Shown here: positions 1 through 5,000 of the stretch, piece after piece
How the letters are laid out: each line of letters opens with the position of its first letter
Numbering within the stretch: position 1 is the first letter of the stretch
DNA from: Acidobacteriota bacterium
GTDB lineage: Bacteria; Acidobacteriota; Vicinamibacteria; Vicinamibacterales; Vicinamibacteraceae
Length of the DNA: 6,284 bases
Assembly (NCBI GenBank): GCA_023429845.1
Contig: JAEZCY010000148.1
Location: 1-6,284 of the forward strand
Reading direction: 5' to 3'
Position numbers and translations under genes: made by a program
The notes under the pieces: model-generated
What the model saw: only the letters and a program-made list of their open reading frames with translations
The model's database searches: none
Told to the model about the DNA's origin: nothing

Positions 1-577
1 TGTCTGAGTGCACCACGCAGCCGGCGACGGCCTGACGTCGCTGCACTGCGCTGACCAGCGCGTTCACCGCGATCTGGGACGTCATGCGGTCGCTGATCGA
101 GTAGCCGACGATCGGGTTGGAGAACACGTCCTTGATCGCGCAGAGGTAGATCTTGCCCTCGGCCGTGGGGTGCTCGGTGATGTCCCACAGCCACAACCGG
201 TTCGGTGCGTCGGCCCGGAACTGGCGCAGGACGAGGTCGTCGTGGGCCGGCGGCCGGGCCTTCTTCCCGCCCCGGACACGCCGCTTCCCGAACGCCGACC
301 ACCAGCCGTTGCCCGAGCAGATCCGCCATACCCGCCGGTCACATGCCCGGTGCCCGGCGCGGGTGGCCTCGTCGGCCAGCAGCCGGTAGCCGAACTCCGG
401 GTCGTCACGGTGAGCGTCGAACAGGACATTGGCCAGGTGCGCCTCGTCGAGCTCGCGAGCACCGATCGGAGCGGCGAGCCACCGGTAGTAGGGCGCTCGG
501 GCGAGCTTGAGGACCCGGCACGTGACCGCCACGGGGATCCCGTCGGCGGCGAGCTCGCTCACGAGCGGGTAGAGCCT
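1..577 (-). CDS. IS3-family transposase OrfB (DDE integrase), 3' part off-window
   Basis: This is the catalytic half of the transposase, which carries out strand cleavage and transfer with an RNase H-fold DDE core. The frame gives 192 residues before the window edge (family length is about 270-300). Residues 1-90 form the HTH-like N-terminal region, with FGYRLL at 62-67 and RRVWRIC at 81-87. The integrase core starts near 125 with LWLWDITEHPT, placing the first catalytic Asp at 132. VFSNPIVGYS follows at 151-160, and the visible part stops exactly after HSD, whose Asp 192 is the second catalytic residue. The catalytic Glu is off-window. The frame lies -1 to OrfA and is normally reached by frameshifting at 577-583. 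A GTG at 560-562 that overlaps the OrfA stop (GTGA) could allow independent initiation. No internal stop is seen. Confidence 0.92.
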
Positions 578-583
578 TTTCCC
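553..583 (-). promoter_or_regulatory. Programmed -1 frameshift site (GGGAAAA plus downstream hairpin)
   Basis: On the minus strand, OrfA reads CCG GGA AAA GGC. The heptamer G_GGA_AAA (577-583) is a perfect X_XXY_YYZ slippery sequence in the correct phase, six codons before the OrfA TGA. A -1 slip enters the OrfB frame directly (AGG CTC TAC ...). Ten bases downstream, GCTCG-TGAG-CGAGC (566 down to 553) can form a 5-bp hairpin that could stimulate slippage. Producing the OrfAB fusion this way is the established IS3-family mechanism. That this particular site is active is inferred. Confidence 0.8.
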
Positions 584-861
584 GGCAGGTGCGCCTGGGA
601 CAGGTAGGCCGCGGCGCGGCGCAGGACCTCGTTCTCCTGCTCCAGCAACCGGATCCGCCGGTTGGCCTCACGCAGCTCGGCTGACTCCGTGCGCGTCACG
701 CCGGGCCGGTTGCCGTCGGCGACGTCGGCATCACGCAACCAGTTACGCAGGCACGACTCGGCGATGCCGAAGTCCGCTGCGACCTGCTTGATCGGAGCAT
801 CCCCGCGACGAGCCACAGCCACGACATCGTCGCGGAACTCCTGGGGATAGGGCCTGGGCAC
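559..861 (-). CDS. IS3-family transposase OrfA (HTH / leucine zipper)
   Basis: This 100-residue protein is the DNA-binding and oligomerisation part of an IS3 transposase, which recognises the element ends and, fused to OrfB, forms the transposase. It opens with PRPYPQEFRDDVVAVAR, typical of the family. A helix-turn-helix follows at about 22-43 (IKQVAADFGI, then CLRNWL). A leucine-zipper coiled coil lies at about 60-86 (ELREANRRIRLLEQENEVL). The GTG at 861 is preferred because GGAAGG (871-876) lies 9 bases upstream. An ATG at 868-870 is in frame but sits directly against that GGAAGG, and a GTG at 909 is a further option. The stop overlaps a possible OrfB GTG start, and slippage at 577-583 produces OrfAB. 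The length is normal for the family. Confidence 0.92.
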   Translation of the reverse strand: MPRPYPQEFRDDVVAVARRGDAPIKQVAADFGIAESCLRNWLRDADVADGNRPGVTRTESAELREANRRIRLLEQENEVLRRAAAYLSQAHLPGKGSTRS

Positions 862-879
862 GGTGCACATCCTTCCAGC

Positions 880-894
880 GGCGCCTACGGCGCC
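880..894. repeat. Short inverted repeat upstream of orfA
   Basis: GGCGCC-TAC-GGCGCC forms a perfect 6-bp stem with a 3-base spacer, 4 bases upstream of the orfA Shine-Dalgarno sequence, inside the leader near the IS end. In RNA it could mask the orfA ribosome site. In DNA it could be a transposase-binding or repressor site. Both roles are inference. Confidence 0.45.
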
Positions 895-920
895 ACAGGT
901 GGGTGTCACCTATTCGTGCA

Positions 921-1224
921 CCGGCCCCTCCTGACCAGGTAGGGCGCAAGCGTTGCCGAGGCCCCCACTGGTGCCGCCCGCGGGAGCGAACGGCGCCGTG
1001 CCGCATCGAGCCGGCACCTGGCCCCTGGGGTTCCCAGACCCTGGCCGCCTCCCTGCCAGCCGATGACGGGCGACGACCTTCTTGCATCTCTGCGATGCAG
1101 CCTGTCAGCGTCGGACGCGGTGAGCCAGCGGCGACCGAGGTCGACAGACTCGACGTGCTCGGCGCAGGCGCGCCGGAGCGCCGAAACTCGAACACAGCGG
1201 GACCATTCGTGACAGGGTGTGGTC
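921..1224. other. Non-coding stretch between the IS and the NYN-NACHT operon
   Basis: About 300 bases with no gene I can support. Frames open on either strand give arginine/proline-rich translations with no domain, as random GC-rich DNA does. It holds two hairpin-forming repeats. One is TGCATC (1083-1088) with GATGCA (1094-1099) around a 5-base loop. The other is the 7-bp repeat at 1159-1184. The promoter of the plus-strand operon should lie here, but I see no convincing -35/-10 pair. Confidence 0.5.
1159..1184. promoter_or_regulatory. Inverted repeat upstream of the NYN gene, possible operator
   Basis: TCGGCGC (1159-1165) and GCGCCGA (1178-1184) form a perfect 7-bp inverted repeat. The palindrome GGCGCGCC (1167-1174) sits in its 12-base centre. 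It ends 40 bases before the proposed GTG start of the operon, where a repressor operator or an attenuating hairpin could act. No regulator gene is adjacent, and in GC-rich DNA such repeats arise by chance, so the role is speculative. Confidence 0.3.
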
Positions 1225-1833
1225 GTGGCTGAGGCGAGAGCGACACAGAAGCAAGCCCCTCACCCCACGCTGACGAGCCACCGCGTCTCATGCCTCATCG
1301 ACTTCTTCAACGTGGTGCCTCGGGTCGAGGCGCCGGCAGACGTGTACGACGCGCTGAACTCGATCTTCTCAGCCCTACGTGCATCGGTACCGCGGCCCGA
1401 TCACGGAGTCGTCGAGTTGGACGTGCGCCTCTACGGCGGCTGGGTGACCATGTCGAACGCTCATAGCCAGGCCGCGACCTGGATTCTTCAGGCGTTAGCC
1501 ATCGCTCGCGGGCTGTACGGAGGCTATCGCATCTTGCCTTCCTGCGTCTTCACACTCGCTGAGGTTCCGCACGTCCCACTCATAGGAACGGTCCGGCGCG
1601 GTGGGCAGAAGATGGTCGACACGATGATTTGCCTCGACCTTCTCCATTTCGCCACGGCCGACGTTCCTGTCGTCGTGATGAGTGACGACGATGACATGCT
1701 CCCCGCGCTTTTGGTCGCGGCATCCCGAGGTCCTCGCGACCTCCGGCTTGTCAGGCGGCGCGCTCTCGGGGTAGGGAAGAATGACCACTGCCTGTCAGCG
1801 ACCAACTACACCATCCAGGTGTACACGTACTAA
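1225..1833 (+). CDS. NYN (PIN-like) domain protein, predicted ribonuclease
   Basis: A 202-residue soluble protein with the NYN/LabA-type PIN fold, a metal-dependent RNase family. Visible landmarks, in order: CLIDFFNV at 23-30 (Asp 26 and Asn 29, the first acidic strand); a short YGGW at 70-73; GQKMVDTMICLDLL at 127-140 (Lys 129, Asp 132, Asp 138, the family's K-x-VD-x5-D core); and VVVMSDDDDMLPAL at 149-162, the family's 'SgDsDf.p' motif with an Asp run at 154-157. The acidic metal-binding set is therefore complete. The GTG at 1225 is chosen because AGGG (1214-1217) lies 7 bases upstream. An in-frame GTG at 1219 has no usable spacing, and an in-frame TGA lies at 1210. The stop is 9 bases before the NACHT ATPase gene, indicating one operon. 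I infer it is the effector nuclease of that pair. Its substrate cannot be told from the sequence. Confidence 0.85.
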   Translation: MAEARATQKQAPHPTLTSHRVSCLIDFFNVVPRVEAPADVYDALNSIFSALRASVPRPDHGVVELDVRLYGGWVTMSNAHSQAATWILQALAIARGLYGGYRILPSCVFTLAEVPHVPLIGTVRRGGQKMVDTMICLDLLHFATADVPVVVMSDDDDMLPALLVAASRGPRDLRLVRRRALGVGKNDHCLSATNYTIQVYTY

Positions 1834-1836
1834 GGA
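1832..1836 (+). promoter_or_regulatory. Shine-Dalgarno of the NACHT gene, overlapping the NYN stop
   Basis: AAGGA begins inside the TAA stop of the NYN gene and stands 6 bases from the ATG at 1843. The overlap implies translational coupling and a fixed ratio of the two proteins. It also fixes the NACHT start codon. Confidence 0.75.
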
Positions 1837-1842
1837 AACGCA

Positions 1843-4080
1843 ATGGACATCGAGAGTATCCGGCGGGACCTGGCTGCGTTCGCGGATGTGGGCACGGAAG
1901 TCGCGGTGGGCGAGTCGGGTGGTGATGCATCCTTCAGATGGACGGTGCGAGGCAACCGGGCGGAACTCTCTGTGGCGCCGGACGGTACGGTCGCGACGCA
2001 GACTGGCAGCTTCCCCACCTACGCCCAATTCCTCGCTTCTGCGCAGATGGCGGACCTCGCCGGCATTGCCCGGGCGATCGTTGCCACGATGCCCTCAGAG
2101 CCGGCATACCTGGACCTTAACGCGCACGCTGAGCCACCGCTTGGCGAGCGCCTAGAAGGGTGCGCTCTCGATCTTCTGACCCGCCTCATCGTGGATGACT
2201 CGGACGGTCGCACACGACTCGTGTTTGTAACAGCCGACGCCGGTAGTGGCAAAACTACCGCGCTGAGAGAACTCGTCCGAGAGCAAGCGGACAAGTACCT
2301 GCGCGGGGAAGCAGAGCACCTCTATCTATACGTGAATGCTCAAGGGCGGGCATTGGCACGGTTTAACGAGGCCATGGCGGTCGAGCTCCAAGATCTGCGC
2401 ACATCCCTTACCTACCACGCAGTTGCCCCGCTCGTTAGGGAAGGTCTCTTGGTCCCTGTCGTGGATGGGTTCGACGAACTGATTGGGACCCAGGGTGGCT
2501 ACGACGACGCCTTCGGTTCTCTGTCGCTATTTCTCGAACAACTGGATGGCCAGGGCGCGCTGATCGCGGCCGCGCGAAGTGTCTATTACGAACAAGAGTT
2601 CCTTTCGCGCGCTAACGTGCGGAGTTCAGCGGGCGCCCAAAGCTGGAGCCAGTGGCCTGTCCGGCTCCACCGATGGACAAGTGAGCAGGTGCGGGAGTAC
2701 TCCGCACGGCTGCTTGGTGGTGATGAGGCGCTGATTGCGCAGGTGGATGAGGTCTTCGCGCCGGACCCGGTAGCGGAGTTGAGAGGGCGGCCCCTTTTTG
2801 TCAAGAGGGTTGTCGAACTCGTTAGCCTTGGGGTGGAGATTGGGCCAGGTAGGCGCTTCTTGGACTCGCTAATTGATTCCTACCTGGGGCGCGAGCAAGA
2901 GGCCAAACTCTTGAGCAAGACTGGAAGGCCTCTTATCGACTCGACCTCGTTGCGTGAGTACTACATCGAGCTCGCGCTGGAGATGTGGCGCCAAGAGACG
3001 AGACAGTTGTCGAGGTCGTCGTTGAGGGAGATCGCCGAACTTTTCGCCGGAGTAATCGGCCTAGACGGCGACGACCAGAGGATTCTGGTGGAGCGCGCCC
3101 CGACCTTAGCGTTTATGGCGAGTGCGGGCCCTCTCGGTGCGATTGAGTTCGAACACGAGACATTCCTGCTGTTCTTCCTCGCAGCACGCATAGCGTCGGT
3201 TTGGGAGGAGGGAGACTGCACAGCCCTGTCTCAATTGTTGTCAAAGTCGGATATCACCGACGAGCTTGCCGCCTATGTTGCCGAGAGGCTCGAGGTTGGG
3301 GCAGTCGACCCCGTCGAGTTAACTTCTCGGCTACAAAGGGTCGTGAACTCAGCGTTCCTGAGGCGCGAGCAAATATCAGAAAACTGCGGCGCCCTTTTCG
3401 TTGCAATTATCCGAACGTTCGGCAGTAGTCGCGAGTTGACTTTGGATGGGTTCGAGTTTGCTGGCGTGAGTTGGGCAGGAGTGGATGTAGAACGCCTCAA
3501 CCTCAGGCGTTGTCGGCTCCGGAGGTGCGACATGAGGGGCGCTCGATTGAGCGCATGTACTTCCGAGGCGACGACCTTCGAGGAGCCGGCCTTGGGGTCA
3601 GGGTCACGCCTGGACATTGTGGGACTCGAGTGGAACCGAGACGTCATTGGTATTAGCTGGTCCTCCGAAGGTGGCGAACTGCAGGTCGTTTACGAGCCCG
3701 GTGCGATGCGAGAAGCGCTCGCGCAGGCGGGGCTGCCTTCCGCGCTTTCAGGCGCCGAGGACGACCCAGTCTGGGCGGTGGAGGAAGGGGTGGGCGATCT
3801 CCTGGAGGGGCTGGCGCGAGCGTACGAGCGCGCGAATCCAGTTTGCGAGACCGACCGGGCGATGGAGACACTTTCGGCGAGTCCGCGGTGGAAAGGCTTG
3901 TTGAGGGCTCTCTTGGATTCCGGCGTACTCACGGAGGAAGCGCGGTCCGCGCGCGGCACCCGGAAGCGTTTTTTCCGTTGCCACGTCGCGCCGCCGGAAC
4001 TAGTCGCCGGCCGACTCGTGTCGGCCGAGGTGGACCCGCGTGTCCGAGATCTGTGGTCCAGCTTGGCGGCGACGACGTAG
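1843..4080 (+). CDS. NACHT/STAND NTPase with pentapeptide repeats and winged-helix-like C-terminus
   Basis: A 745-residue predicted signal-transducing NTPase. Residues 1-120 form an N-terminal region I do not recognise. The NACHT ATPase follows: Walker A ADAGSGKTT at 131-139 (Lys 137), Walker B LVPVVDGFDEL at 203-213 (Asp 208, Asp 211, Glu 212, the NACHT 'DGxDE' form), a sensor strand ALIAAARS with Arg 245, and a GRP motif at 315-317. FEHETFLLFFLAARI (436-450) matches the helical 'F.H..F.eff.A' element after NACHT modules. Ten pentapeptide-like units run at about 532-581 (for example LNLRR-CRLRR-CDMRG-ARLSA). Residues about 670-720 resemble a winged helix (LLRALLDSGVL, then a basic GTRKRFFRC hairpin). 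No membrane segment is seen. The first Gly of Walker A is Ala 131. Codons are more AT-rich than in flanking genes. Coupled to the NYN gene, it is probably the sensor/switch of a defence pair. That role is inferred. Confidence 0.85.
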   Translation: MDIESIRRDLAAFADVGTEVAVGESGGDASFRWTVRGNRAELSVAPDGTVATQTGSFPTYAQFLASAQMADLAGIARAIVATMPSEPAYLDLNAHAEPPLGERLEGCALDLLTRLIVDDSDGRTRLVFVTADAGSGKTTALRELVREQADKYLRGEAEHLYLYVNAQGRALARFNEAMAVELQDLRTSLTYHAVAPLVREGLLVPVVDGFDELIGTQGGYDDAFGSLSLFLEQLDGQGALIAAARSVYYEQEFLSRANVRSSAGAQSWSQWPVRLHRWTSEQVREYSARLLGGDEALIAQVDEVFAPDPVAELRGRPLFVKRVVELVSLGVEIGPGRRFLDSLIDSYLGREQEAKLLSKTGRPLIDSTSLREYYIELALEMWRQETRQLSRSSLREIAELFAGVIGLDGDDQRILVERAPTLAFMASAGPLGAIEFEHETFLLFFLAARIASVWEEGDCTALSQLLSKSDITDELAAYVAERLEVGAVDPVELTSRLQRVVNSAFLRREQISENCGALFVAIIRTFGSSRELTLDGFEFAGVSWAGVDVERLNLRRCRLRRCDMRGARLSACTSEATTFEEPALGSGSRLDIVGLEWNRDVIGISWSSEGGELQVVYEPGAMREALAQAGLPSALSGAEDDPVWAVEEGVGDLLEGLARAYERANPVCETDRAMETLSASPRWKGLLRALLDSGVLTEEARSARGTRKRFFRCHVAPPELVAGRLVSAEVDPRVRDLWSSLAATT

Positions 4081-4190
4081 GGACGCGTCGTGCGGTGCTG
4101 GCTCACCATCTCGCCAGAGGGGCTCTCACCAGTCTGACGAAGGCGACCTGCCCTGCCGCCGTGGTCAGCGGGACGCCGAAACGGGCTCAC

Positions 4191-4218
4191 TGCGCAAACT
4201 ACGGCATGTAGTTCCGCA
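4191..4218. repeat. Interrupted inverted repeat beside the attachment site
   Basis: AACTAC-GGCAT-GTAGTT (4197-4213) is a perfect 6-bp inverted repeat. It is flanked by a second pair, TGCG (4191-4194) and CGCA (4215-4218), separated by a CA/C internal loop. It lies about 30 bases inside the proposed island end. It could be an integrase or excisionase arm site, or a factor-independent terminator for the NYN-NACHT operon, although no T-tract follows. Which of these it is cannot be told. Confidence 0.5.
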
Positions 4219-4250
4219 GGTCAGCGCGTTACCGGTGGACCGAGATCGAA

Positions 4251-4292
4251 CTCCTAAAGCGGGTGTCGGCGGTTCGAATCTGCCGGGGCGAA
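4251..4292 (+). other. 3' half of tRNA-Arg(CCU): attachment-site (attR-like) remnant
   Basis: The bases fit tRNA numbering 32-73 without a gap. The anticodon-loop sequence CTCCTAA gives anticodon CCT at 4253-4255. The 3' anticodon stem AGCGG and a five-base variable loop GTGTC follow. The T-arm is GGCGG-TTCGAAT-CTGCC (all five pairs possible, one G-U). The acceptor strand GGGGCGA and an A discriminator complete it. There is no encoded CCA. The expected 5' acceptor strand (TCGCCCC) and the 5' anticodon stem are absent upstream, so this cannot make a tRNA. Tyrosine integrases commonly recombine in the anticodon loop and duplicate the 3' half, and the break here falls exactly there. The intact gene is predicted off-window to the left in the same orientation. 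Confidence 0.8.
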
Positions 4293-4589
4293 CAGAGTTC
4301 CGGTGCGGTTCCCAAGCAACACGTTTCGCGCGACGGGCTGGGCGGTGCGTAGCTGCCCGGCCTCACGGTCGCCACTAGGGAAGCGTCGCTCACGCGTTCC
4401 ACCTGGTCCCGCAAGAGCGATCGGTCGTTGGCTGCCTCCAAGGCGGGGCGTGGTGACTCTGGGCGGCGTCTACCGATCCCGTGGAGCCTGTGGCGTGCCC
4501 GCGTGCAAGGGGGCGCGAAAGCCGTGGTGCACCGATGCGCATGGTTGCTACCGTCCCCGCTCCCGGTCAGCAGGAAGAGGTGCAGCACG

Positions 4590-4940
4590 GTGGTCGAGCA
4601 GGACGTGGTGACGCTCTGGCGTCCAACGGGCCCGGAGGAGCTCGCGCTCGTCGAGGCGAGCGGGTGGCGGCGGTGGCCGCCGCGGCTCCCGGACCAGCCG
4701 ATCTTCTACCCGGTGCTCAACGAGGACTACGCGGTGCGCATCGCGCGCGACTGGAACGTCAAGGCGTCGGGCGTGGGGTACGTGACGCGGTTCGACGTGC
4801 GGCGTGCGTTCCTGGACGAGTTCGACGTCCAGCAGGCCGGCGGCGAGACGATTCTCGAGTACTGGATCCCCGCCGAGCGGCTCGAGGAGCTCAACGACAG
4901 CATCGTCGGCACCATCGAGGTCGTGCAGACCTTCCGGTGA
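4590..4940 (+). CDS. Conserved actinobacterial protein of unknown function
   Basis: A 116-residue soluble protein. It resembles, from memory, a small actinobacterial family often labelled 'ADP-ribosylation/crystallin J1', a label I regard as poorly founded. Recognisable stretches are VTLWRPTGPEELALVEASGW (7-26), QPIFYPVLNEDYAVRIARDW (36-55), then NVKASGVGYVTRFDV (56-70), and near the end YWIPAERLEELN and IVGTIEVV. It has no signal peptide, membrane helix or obvious catalytic motif. The GTG at 4590 is chosen because AGGAAGAGG (4572-4580) ends 9 bases upstream. GTG at 4608 is an alternative with a weaker, closer AGGA. It lies to the right of the tRNA remnant, so it is probably resident chromosome. 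It converges on the toxin gene across a hairpin. I cannot assign a function. Confidence 0.8.
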   Translation: MVEQDVVTLWRPTGPEELALVEASGWRRWPPRLPDQPIFYPVLNEDYAVRIARDWNVKASGVGYVTRFDVRRAFLDEFDVQQAGGETILEYWIPAERLEELNDSIVGTIEVVQTFR

Positions 4941-4948
4941 GCGCGTGC

Positions 4949-4993
4949 GGGTGCCGGACCGAGCGGCGAGCGACGTCGCTCTGTCCGGCGCCC
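4949..4993. terminator. Strong hairpin between convergent genes, likely bidirectional terminator
   Basis: GGGTGCCGGAC (4949-4959) pairs with GTCCGGCGCCC (4983-4993), giving 11 pairs with one wobble. Inside it, GAGCGACGTCGCTC (4968-4981) is a perfect 14-base palindrome. It starts 8 bases after the stop of the plus-strand gene and ends 7 bases before the stop of the minus-strand toxin. That placement suits a terminator serving both. There is no T-tract, which is common for actinobacterial terminators. Confidence 0.65.
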
Positions 4994-5000
4994 GGCTGCG

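Larger units (their letters stand above)
1..920 (-). mobile_element. IS3-family insertion sequence, truncated by window edge
   Basis: Two overlapping minus-strand frames encode an IS3-type OrfA (HTH and leucine zipper) and OrfB (DDE integrase core), joined by a -1 slippery site. The upstream end of the element must lie a few tens of bases beyond the orfA start, around 895-940. I place it near 920 only approximately, because the other terminal inverted repeat is outside the window and cannot be matched. The transposase reading frames are uninterrupted as far as they can be seen, so the copy may be functional. Confidence 0.7.
1..4292. mobile_element. Right-hand part of a putative tRNA-Arg-integrated genomic island
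   Basis: This is a composite inference. A 3' half of tRNA-Arg(CCU) at 4251-4292 lacks any 5' half, as at the distal junction of an element integrated by a tyrosine recombinase into a tRNA gene. Because the tRNA half reads on the plus strand, the element should lie to its left, and the intact tRNA plus integrase should be beyond base 1. The DNA to the left holds an IS3-family transposon and a NYN-NACHT operon with more AT-rich codons than the genes to the right, which fits acquired cargo. No integrase or relaxase gene is visible here, so element type and full length are unknown. The left limit is the window edge, not a boundary. Confidence 0.5.
4081..4589. other. Non-coding junction region around the tRNA-Arg remnant
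   Basis: Five hundred bases without a supportable gene. From left to right it holds 110 bases with nothing recognised after the NACHT stop, an interrupted inverted repeat at 4191-4218, the 3' half of tRNA-Arg at 4251-4292, and about 300 bases to the next start in which I see no gene or clear promoter. Frames crossing it are arginine-rich shadows. One minus-strand frame merely translates the antisense of the tRNA half. Confidence 0.55.

Noticed and set aside
8..607. Long plus-strand open frame over the transposase
   Set aside because: It is antisense to OrfB, which has a clear DDE core. The translation has no domain and is a GC-rich shadow.
903..1232. Plus-strand 109-codon frame before the NYN gene
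   Set aside because: It has Pro/Arg-rich composition, no Shine-Dalgarno sequence and no domain, and it begins inside the probable IS end.
743..1291. Minus-strand 182-codon frame across orfA and the intergenic region
   Set aside because: It overlaps orfA in another frame and the NYN start, and its Arg/Gly/Ser-rich translation has no recognisable motif.
4098..4117. CTGGC/GCCAG repeat after the NACHT stop as a terminator
   Set aside because: Five base pairs around a 10-base loop without a T-tract is no better than chance in this composition.
4208..4292. A complete functional tRNA-Arg
   Set aside because: No 5' acceptor strand complementary to GGGGCGA and no 5' anticodon stem are present, and the spacing from the D-arm-like bases to the anticodon loop is far too long.
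4229..4588. Minus-strand 119-codon frame downstream of the NACHT gene
   Set aside because: Its C-terminal residues are the antisense translation of the tRNA half. The rest has no domain.
4428..4589. N-terminal extension of the conserved 116-residue protein
   Set aside because: The added residues are Arg/Gly-rich with no similarity to the family, and the strong AGGAAGAGG site supports GTG at 4590.
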